Shown here: positions 41,105 through 45,870 of the stretch, piece by piece | How positions within the stretch are numbered: the stretch's first letter is position 1 | Layout: every line of letters begins with the position of its first letter | Made by a program: the position numbers and the translations under genes | The notes under the pieces: model-generated | Told to the model about the DNA's origin: nothing | What the model saw: the letters and a program-made list of their open reading frames with translations, nothing else | Databases searched by the model: none | Assembly (NCBI GenBank): GCA_017409205.1 | Contig: JAFQTF010000026.1 | Coordinates: 65,275-111,144 of the forward strand | DNA from: Oscillospiraceae bacterium | GTDB lineage: Bacteria; Bacillota; Clostridia; Oscillospirales; Oscillospiraceae | DNA length: 45,870 nucleotides | Direction: 5' to 3'

Positions 41105-42730
41105 ATGAGCGCATCCAGCAAGAAGAAGCTCCGCAATGAGCTCGAAGCTGCCAAGCTGACTGAACGGCAGCTTGCTGAGCAGAAGGAAGCAAAGAAAACC
41201 AAACTGTACACCATCGGCTTTGTTGTGGTTCTGGTGGCCCTGATCGCCATCGCCGTCATCGTGGGCGTCAGCCAGACCCTGACCAACAGCGGTGTCCGCG
41301 AAAAGAACACCACTGCCCTGACCGTGAACGGCACCGATCTGAGCAATGCCGATCTGAACTACTTCTACATCGACGAACTGAACGCTTTCTATTCCGAGAA
41401 CGGCAGCTACGCTGCCCTGTTCGGTCTGGACGTGACCCTGCCCCTGAACAAGCAGGTCATGGACGAGGAAACCGGCGAAACCTGGGCTGACCACTTCCTG
41501 TCCGCCGCCAAGTCCAGCGCAACCGCTGTCTACTCCGTCTGCGACGCCGCCGCAGAAGCCGGCCACACCCTGAGCGAAGAGGAACTGGCCACTGTGGATT
41601 CCACCATGAACACCCTGGGCATGTACGGTACCATCTATGGCTACGGCGATGCCGAGGGCTATCTGAAGGCCATGTACGGCCACGGCGCCACCGAGGAAGG
41701 CTACCGCAGCTACATGGAAAAGTGCATCCTGGCTGAGTCCTTCCAGAATGTCTATGCCGAGTCCCTGAATTTTGAGGATGCTGACCTGCGTGCTGCCGAG
41801 GCTGACAACTACAACCAGTACTCCTCCTACACCTACAACTATTACTACCTGGGCTCCACCCTGTTCCTGGAAGGCGGCACCACCGACGAGAACGGCAATA
41901 CCACCTACTCCGATGAAGAAAAGGCCGCTTCCATCGTTGCTGCTGAAGAAGCCGCAAACTCCCTGATCGCACAGAACATCACCTCTGTTGAGGAACTGGA
42001 CGCCGCCATCGCTGCACTGCCCATCAACGCTGACAACGATACCGCTTCCAGCACCCACTTCGAGGATCAGCCCTACAACAACCTCAGCGCTACCATCGCC
42101 GAGTGGCTCACCGAGTCCGGCCGCAAGGAAGGCGACATTGCCTGCCTGAAGAATTCTTCCACTGCCGACGACGGCACCGAGAATATCTACGGCTACTACA
42201 TCGTCTACTTCGGTGGTTCCAATGACAATAATTTCGCTCTGAAGAATGCCCGCCATATCCTGGTCTCCTTCGAAGGCGGCACCACCGATGCCACCGGCGT
42301 CACCACCTACTCCGATGAAGAGAAGGCCGCAGCCAAGGCTGCCGCTGAGGAGATCCTGGCCGAGTACGAAGCTGCTCCCTCTGAAAGCGCCTTTGCCACT
42401 CTGGCTACCCTGCGCTCCACCGACACCGGCTCCACCGAAAACGGCGGTCTGTATGAGGACATCTATCCCGGCCAGATGGTCACCGCTTTCGAGGAGTGGT
42501 GCTATGATGAAAGCCGCAAGGCCGGTGACACCGGTATTGTGGAAACCGAGTACGGCTACCATGTGATGTACTTTGTGGGTGACAGCGACATCACCTACCG
42601 CGACTACAAGATCTCCAACGACCTGACCGTGGACGCTGTCAGCGAATGGTACACCAACATCGTCAATGCCGCCACCGTCACCGAGGGCAACCCCGAATAC
42701 ATGTCTCTGGACATGGTCATCGGCGGTTAA
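41105..42730 (+). CDS. Membrane-anchored peptidylprolyl isomerase with two parvulin-like units
   Basis: 541 residues. A charged cytosolic start (KKKLRNELEAAKLTERQLAEQKEAKKTK), one membrane helix at about 35-57, and an extracytoplasmic part with a SurA/PrsA-like N-domain. A parvulin (PpiC) unit with ALKNARHILVSF and GYGYHVMYF-like end (about 385-515) is clear; an earlier unit (about 240-370) repeats FLEGGTTDENGNTTYSDEEK and ends NIYGYYIVYFGG, so it is a diverged copy. Likely role: folding of exported proteins. Strong promoter and terminator, monocistronic, highly biased codons. ATG at 41105 (AGAGGA upstream) rather than an in-frame TTG six codons earlier. Confidence 0.9.
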   Translation: MSASSKKKLRNELEAAKLTERQLAEQKEAKKTKLYTIGFVVVLVALIAIAVIVGVSQTLTNSGVREKNTTALTVNGTDLSNADLNYFYIDELNAFYSENGSYAALFGLDVTLPLNKQVMDEETGETWADHFLSAAKSSATAVYSVCDAAAEAGHTLSEEELATVDSTMNTLGMYGTIYGYGDAEGYLKAMYGHGATEEGYRSYMEKCILAESFQNVYAESLNFEDADLRAAEADNYNQYSSYTYNYYYLGSTLFLEGGTTDENGNTTYSDEEKAASIVAAEEAANSLIAQNITSVEELDAAIAALPINADNDTASSTHFEDQPYNNLSATIAEWLTESGRKEGDIACLKNSSTADDGTENIYGYYIVYFGGSNDNNFALKNARHILVSFEGGTTDATGVTTYSDEEKAAAKAAAEEILAEYEAAPSESAFATLATLRSTDTGSTENGGLYEDIYPGQMVTAFEEWCYDESRKAGDTGIVETEYGYHVMYFVGDSDITYRDYKISNDLTVDAVSEWYTNIVNAATVTEGNPEYMSLDMVIGG

Positions 42731-42747
42731 ACCATCCTGCATAACAA

Positions 42748-42790
42748 AACGCCTCCTGTGGAAACCTATTTCCACAGGGGGTGTTTTTTT
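42748..42790 (+). terminator. Intrinsic terminator of the foldase gene
   Basis: 16-bp stem (42749-42764/42769-42784 with G-U pairs), 4-nt loop, then seven T. The 3' arm contains GGGGGTG and thus also the likely ribosome-binding site of the next gene. Confidence 0.9.
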
Positions 42791-43148
42791 GCGATCCCAT
42801 CCATATTGGGCTATGGCCCTGGCCGGAGGGCTTGCGGGGGCAGTAAACGGTCTCTTCGGCGCAGGCGGAGGCATGGTGCTGATCCCGCTGCTGACCCTGC
42901 TGACACAGCTGAAACCGGAAGCTGTTTTTCCCACTTCCGTATCCATCATTCTGCCAGTGTGTCTTGTTTCTCTGGGGGTTACCGCCCTTTCCGGGCAGAT
43001 CGCCTGGCAGGATGCGCTGGTGTGGCTTCCCGGCAGCGCCGCAGGAGGTATTCTGGCAGGCTTCTTCGGAAAAAAGATCCCGGTGAAGTGGCTTCACCGG
43101 GGCGTGGGGATCCTGATCCTGTGGGGAGGTATCCGATATTTATGCTAG
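42789..43148 (+). CDS. TSUP (TauE/SafE) transporter, first half
   Basis: 119 residues from TTG 42789 (alternative ATG 42813), with about four membrane segments. It has the family Gly-rich motif LFGAGGGMVLIPLL near its start and PTSVSIILPV. The TauE/SafE family exports or imports sulfonates, sulfite or other anions; the substrate is unknown. A full-length protein has two such halves in one chain. The GGGGGTG site for TTG lies in the terminator stem of the foldase gene. Overlaps the second half by 7 bp. Confidence 0.82.
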   Translation: MRSHPYWAMALAGGLAGAVNGLFGAGGGMVLIPLLTLLTQLKPEAVFPTSVSIILPVCLVSLGVTALSGQIAWQDALVWLPGSAAGGILAGFFGKKIPVKWLHRGVGILILWGGIRYLC

Positions 43149-43516
43149 AATCCATTCCCTTTGTGCTGATTCTGGGAACGGTGCTGGGATTTCTTTCCGG
43201 CATCGGTGTGGGGGGCGGCAGTCTGCTGATGCTGTGGCTGACAGCGGTGGTGAATATGCCGCCGGAGACTGCCCGGAGCGTCAATCTGCTGTTCTTTCTC
43301 CCCTCTGCCCTGATCGCCTGCTTCTTCCGGTGGAAGCAGGGGGTTCTGGATCTGAAAACCATACTTCCTGCCGTGATCTCCGGATGTCTGGCAGCCGCCT
43401 TATTTTCCTGGGTGGGAACCCTGTTTGAAACATCGGTTCTGAAAAAGCTATTCGGAGGGCTTCTTATCCTCACCGGTCTGCGGGAAGTATTCTATAAAGA
43501 AAAAGGGGCATCCTGA
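43142..43516 (+). CDS. TSUP (TauE/SafE) transporter, second half
   Basis: 124 residues, about four membrane segments, with its own Gly-rich motif FLSGIGVGGGSLLML and ARSVNLLFFLPSALIACFF. It starts at ATG 43142 inside the end of the first half (ATGCTAG) and in another frame; GGGGAGGT lies 11 bp upstream, so it is likely translated as a separate subunit rather than a product of a recent frameshift. Expected to pair with the first half into one transporter. Confidence 0.84.
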   Translation: MLESIPFVLILGTVLGFLSGIGVGGGSLLMLWLTAVVNMPPETARSVNLLFFLPSALIACFFRWKQGVLDLKTILPAVISGCLAAALFSWVGTLFETSVLKKLFGGLLILTGLREVFYKEKGAS

Positions 43517-43525
43517 GGATGCCCC
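43497..43525 (-). terminator. Intrinsic terminator of ruvX, overlapping the TSUP stop
   Basis: Perfect 9-bp stem (43505-43513/43517-43525), 3-nt loop; T run on the minus strand. It contains the stop codon of the convergent TSUP gene. Confidence 0.82.
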
Positions 43526-43529
43526 TGGA

Positions 43530-43946
43530 TCACCGTTTCCGGAAAGCCAGATAGCCCTCCAGGATCAGGGATGCCGCCACGGCATCCACCGTATTTTTCC
43601 GCTTCTTTCCATGGTAATTGTGCTGCGACAGGATATTATGCGCCTCCACTGTGGTGCGGCGCTCATCCCACATGACAACAGGCAGGCCCGTGACCTCCTT
43701 CAGCCTGTCCGCAAAGGCCCGGCACAGCTCTGCCCGGGGGCCTTCGGTGCCGTCCATGTTTTTGGGCAGGCCCACAACGATCTCGCCAACGCTGTTCTCC
43801 CCGGCCATGCGGACGATATCGGCAATGGCTTTCTCCGTATTCCGGCTGGGGACAACGGCGGTGGAGCCCACGATGGAGCAGAGCAGATCGGAAATGGCCA
43901 CGCCGGTCCTGGCGTCACCGTAATCGATTCCCATGATTTTGTACAT
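43530..43946 (-). CDS. ruvX: Holliday junction resolvase RuvX (YqgF)
   Basis: 138 residues. RNase H-like fold with GIDYGDARTGVA (first catalytic Asp), VVGLPKNMDG, WDERRTT (catalytic Glu) and DAVAA (final Asp). YqgF family proteins process 16S rRNA 5' ends and resolve junctions in some bacteria. AAAGGAAG precedes ATG 43946. Single gene, divergent from the ribosomal operon. Confidence 0.95.
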   Translation of the reverse strand: MYKIMGIDYGDARTGVAISDLLCSIVGSTAVVPSRNTEKAIADIVRMAGENSVGEIVVGLPKNMDGTEGPRAELCRAFADRLKEVTGLPVVMWDERRTTVEAHNILSQHNYHGKKRKNTVDAVAASLILEGYLAFRKR

Positions 43947-43977
43947 AAATGATCTTCCTTTCCTTCATCCTGCTGCT

Positions 43978-43983
43978 ATTATA
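43978..43983 (-). promoter_or_regulatory. -10 element of the ruvX promoter
   Basis: Minus strand TATAAT, 31 bp before the ATG at 43946; the -35 (about TTCCAT) is weak. Confidence 0.55.
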
Positions 43984-44086
43984 GCGCATGTCCGCAAAAA
44001 ATGGAAGCCACTTCAATTCGGAAATAAAAATTCAGAATCCCCGGATTCCGGCTGATGAAAGTTACAAAATTTCACCAAAATAATTG

Positions 44087-44115
44087 TTGACATTCCACAC
44101 CCCCTGTGATATCAT
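44087..44115 (+). promoter_or_regulatory. SigA-type promoter of rpmG-secE-nusG-rplK-rplA
   Basis: TTGACA (44087-44092), 17-bp spacer, TATCAT (44110-44115) with TG extension: one of the best matches to consensus in the window. The stretch 43984-44086 has no recognisable element. Confidence 0.88.
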
Positions 44116-44250
44116 GTTTTTACCTGTGAAAAGGGCTATTTTTTTGCGGCCATTTTTCAGCTCCGGGCGGTTATTTGTAGTTGACCGCGTCTAAATTCCA
44201 ATTCTTAGCCGGGGTGATACAGGGAGGCAATTTTTAAGGAGGTGCCGTTA
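44116..44250 (+). other. Leader region of the ribosomal operon
   Basis: About 130 nt between promoter and rpmG, no ORF. A hairpin GCGGT...GACCGC-type lies near 44166-44196. The region starts with a purine-rich run then a T7 tract, but no clear terminator stem precedes it. No known leader motif is recognised. Confidence 0.45.
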
Positions 44251-44400
44251 ATGCGCGTGAAAGTCACACTGAGATGCTCTGAGTGCAAGCAGAGAAACTA
44301 CAACACCATGAAGAACAAGAAGAACGACCCCGACCGTCTCGAGATGAAGAAGTACTGCAGATTCTGCAGAAAGCACACCACTCACAACGAGACCAAGTAA
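44251..44400 (+). CDS. rpmG: 50S ribosomal protein L33 (bL33)
   Basis: 49 residues: [12 protein letters not shown] start, then [10 protein letters not shown] and [11 protein letters not shown], with the zinc-binding CxxC...CxxC pairs of the C+ form of L33 (CSEC and CRFC). AAGGAGGTG lies 8 bp upstream. The form with cysteines implies zinc dependence; a Cys-free paralog may exist elsewhere. Directly upstream of secE, as is common in Gram-positives. Confidence 0.96.
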   Translation: MRVKVTLRCSECKQRNYNTMKNKKNDPDRLEMKKYCRFCRKHTTHNETK

Positions 44401-44415
44401 GGAGGCGCTCCAGTC

Positions 44416-44649
44416 ATGGCTGAAGTCAAAAAGGAAAACTGGTTCAAAAGAACCTGGGGCAAGACCTGCAAGTACTTCCGTGAGCTGAAGAGCGAACTGA
44501 AGAAGGTCATCTGGCCCACCCCCCAGCAGGTACTGAAGAACGCTGCTATCGTCATTGGCTGCGTCATCTGTGTCGGTATCTTTATCTGGCTGTTCGACTT
44601 CGTTGCCCAGTTCGGCATCGATGCCCTGATCAGCGCTGTTCACAGATAA
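44416..44649 (+). CDS. secE: Preprotein translocase subunit SecE
   Basis: 77 residues with one C-terminal membrane helix (about 43-64). The conserved amphipathic helix before it reads FRELKSELKKVIWPTPQQV, the SecE signature. SecE clamps SecY in the translocon. AAGGAGGCG precedes the ATG, and the gene lies between rpmG (15 bp) and nusG (12 bp). Confidence 0.96.
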   Translation: MAEVKKENWFKRTWGKTCKYFRELKSELKKVIWPTPQQVLKNAAIVIGCVICVGIFIWLFDFVAQFGIDALISAVHR

Positions 44650-44661
44650 GGGTAACGCATC

Positions 44662-45192
44662 ATGGCAGAAACTGCAAAATGGTATGTGGTCCATACCTAT
44701 TCCGGTTATGAGAACACTGTAAAGGCCACCATTGAGAAGACCGTTGAGTCCCGCTCCCTGCAGGATGTGATCCTGGCCGTTTCCATTCCTCTGGAAACTG
44801 TCACCGAGATCACTGAATCCGGCGTCAGCAAGACCTACGACCGTAAGGTCTATCCCGGTTATGTTCTCGTCAAGATGGTTTACAGCGATGATACCTGGCA
44901 CGTTATCCGGAACATCCGCGGAGTAACCGGCTTCGTGGGAACTTCCAGCAACGACCCCACTCCCCTGACGGAGGACGAGGTCTACGCCATGGGCGTAGAA
45001 AAGAAGGAAATCATTGTCAACTACGCTGTTGGCGATACTGTCCGGATCCTGGATGGTCCTCTGAATTCCTTCACCGGCACCGTTGAGAGCATCGAGGTCG
45101 AAAACAACACGGTAAACGTGATCGTTTCCATGTTCGGCCGTGAGACCTCTGTCGAGTTCGAGCTCGATCAGGTCGAGGTCGTATCCCAATAA
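44662..45192 (+). CDS. nusG: Transcription termination/antitermination factor NusG
   Basis: 176 residues. NGN domain with KWYVVHTYSGYEN, KVYPGYVLVKM and VRGVTGFVG-like RGVTGFVGTSS; C-terminal KOW domain with VGDTVRILDGPLNSFTGTVESI. It binds RNA polymerase and couples transcription to Rho or ribosomes. Ends before a 104-bp leader of rplK. Confidence 0.97.
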   Translation: MAETAKWYVVHTYSGYENTVKATIEKTVESRSLQDVILAVSIPLETVTEITESGVSKTYDRKVYPGYVLVKMVYSDDTWHVIRNIRGVTGFVGTSSNDPTPLTEDEVYAMGVEKKEIIVNYAVGDTVRILDGPLNSFTGTVESIEVENNTVNVIVSMFGRETSVEFELDQVEVVSQ

Positions 45193-45222
45193 ACGCATCG
45201 AACCGATTTCTTCGGTTGGACC

Positions 45223-45273
45223 GTGGGAGGGGTTAAAAACCCCGCAAGAAATACGCAAAGCGTATATTACCAC
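45223..45273 (+). promoter_or_regulatory. Candidate L1-binding mRNA site before rplK
   Basis: GUGGGAGG (45223-45230), a short GGGG...CCCC hairpin, CCGC, a UACGC-AAA-GCGUA hairpin and ACCAC (45269-45273). GUGG pairs with CCAC, and the same motif recurs before rplA. Likely a ribosomal-protein autoregulatory site. Confidence 0.55.
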
Positions 45274-45296
45274 ATCTTATTCAGGAGGTGCTTATT

Positions 45297-45722
45297 ATGG
45301 CACAGAAAGTCACTGGCATTATCAAACTGCAGATCAACGCCGCAAAGGCAACTGCTTCTCCCCCTGTCGGCCCCGCTCTGGGTCAGCACGGCGTTAACAT
45401 CGCTGCTTTCATCAAGGAATTCAACGCCCGTACCAAGGATATGGAAGGCTACAAGATTCCTGTCGTCATCACTGTTTACGCTGACCGCAGCTTCACCTTC
45501 ATCACCAAGACTCCTCCTACTCCCCTGCTGGTCATGAAGGCCATCGGTTGTGAGAAGGGTTCCGGCGTTCCCAACAAGCAGAAGGTTGGCACCATCACCA
45601 AGGCTCAGATCTCCGAGATCGCCAAGACCAAGATGCCCGACCTGAACTGCGCTACTCTGGAGGCTGCTGAGTCTCAGGTTGCCGGTACCTGCCGCTCCAT
45701 GGGCATTACCGTCGTCGACTAA
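45297..45722 (+). CDS. rplK: 50S ribosomal protein L11 (uL11)
   Basis: 141 residues, the normal length. Starts [19 protein letters not shown] with [13 protein letters not shown] (N-terminal domain) and ends with the RNA-binding domain (TCRSMGITV). ATG 45297 is placed 8 bp after AGGAGGTG; the in-frame GTG overlapping that site is rejected. L11 binds the GTPase-associated region of 23S rRNA. Confidence 0.97.
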   Translation: MAQKVTGIIKLQINAAKATASPPVGPALGQHGVNIAAFIKEFNARTKDMEGYKIPVVITVYADRSFTFITKTPPTPLLVMKAIGCEKGSGVPNKQKVGTITKAQISEIAKTKMPDLNCATLEAAESQVAGTCRSMGITVVD

Positions 45723-45780
45723 TTTTCCGTCTGACGAAAATTCATTCGCTATTTGCTTATCCGGTAATCTGACCGGAAAT

Positions 45781-45806
45781 GTGGGAGGATTATTCCGCAT
45801 CACCAC
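45781..45806 (+). promoter_or_regulatory. Candidate L1-binding mRNA site before rplA
   Basis: GUGGGAGG-AUUAUU-CCGC-AUC-ACCAC (45781-45806), a compact copy of the element before rplK, ending 7 bp before the ribosome-binding site. GUGG/CCAC and GG/CC can pair around internal loops. Confidence 0.6.
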
Positions 45807-45825
45807 TATATAGGAGGAAATTACA

Positions 45826-45870
45826 TTGTTTAGAGGCAAAAAGTATCAGGAGAGCGCCAAGCTGATTGAC
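45826..45870 (+). CDS. rplA: 50S ribosomal protein L1 (uL1), 5' end, TTG start (partial)
   Basis: The first 15 codons are visible: TTG then F-R-G-K-K-Y-Q-E-S-A-K-L-I-D, the usual (R/K)GKKYxxAxxLxD opening of L1. AGGAGG at 45813-45818 lies seven bases before the TTG. The gene runs off the right edge. TTG may moderate translation of the repressor protein, which is inference. Confidence 0.9.
   Translation, partial: MFRGKKYQESAKLID

Noticed and set aside
43142-43148. Frameshift error in a single TSUP gene
   Set aside because: The second half has a correctly placed start and GGGGAGGT; a deliberate overlap is more likely, though not proven.
1-45870. Mobile element, CRISPR array, toxin-antitoxin or restriction system
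   Set aside because: No transposase, integrase, direct-repeat array, nuclease or methylase pair of that type is visible anywhere in the window; the DPPSY methyltransferase fits rRNA-type, not DNA-type, enzymes.

Overview
The window is an uninterrupted stretch of chromosome from a Firmicute of class Clostridia, probably an Oscillospirales/Oscillospiraceae-type gut organism. The evidence is the gene set (WhiA, MurB, RecX, RuvX, DUF1385, DUF1292, DUF4317, EcfAAT, LCP, ClpE-type unfoldase), strong AGGAGG ribosome-binding sites, frequent TTG and GTG starts, TG-extended -10 promoters, intrinsic terminators and moderately high GC. I cannot name genus or species. I see no insertion sequence, prophage, CRISPR array, tRNA or rRNA gene. 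Most ORFs are ordinary core or near-core genes, so the interest lies in domain architectures, small genes and regulatory sites.

Layout. 1-6.2 kb: the tail of an unknown gene, a YgjV-like membrane protein, an HD-domain protein divergent from a type I pullulanase fused to a NUDIX domain, a 53-residue unknown ORF, a cytidylate-kinase-like protein and a DUF4317 protein. 6.2-9.4 kb: an ECF sigma factor with a large membrane-anchored partner built from four ~186-residue repeats. 9.4-18.4 kb: a minus-strand operon of lipoprotein, response regulator, histidine kinase, DUF1385, prmC, recA, recX, rimO, pgsA. 18.4-23.8 kb: murB-whiA-dnaE. 23.8-28.9 kb: a DUF6020-like membrane protein, an LCP cell-wall ligase, a small Thr-rich lipoprotein, and a glutaredoxin-like protein cotranscribed with a degenerate OMP-decarboxylase homologue. 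28.9-32.8 kb: a second ECF sigma factor with a zinc-finger anti-sigma factor, then a ClpE-type unfoldase.

32.8-40 kb: a minus-strand run of a class A penicillin-binding protein with an inserted Cys4 zinc-ribbon-like segment, an rRNA-type methyltransferase, ecfA1-ecfA2-ecfT and truA. 40-43.9 kb: a small exported protein, a DUF1292 protein, a structured RNA that fits 6S RNA, a membrane-anchored foldase with two parvulin-like units, a TSUP transporter split into two overlapping half genes, and ruvX. 44-45.9 kb: the start of the rpmG-secE-nusG-rplK-rplA operon. The intergenic regions before rplK and before rplA carry the same GUGGGAGG...CCGC...ACCAC motif, which looks like duplicated L1 repressor sites.

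Shared themes: two ECF sigma genes, each preceded by an ECF-type rather than SigA-type promoter, suggesting autoregulation; several envelope proteins (LCP, PBP1, foldase, lipoproteins); and three promoters (murB, clpE, PBP) with inverted repeats over the -10/start region, which are operator candidates.
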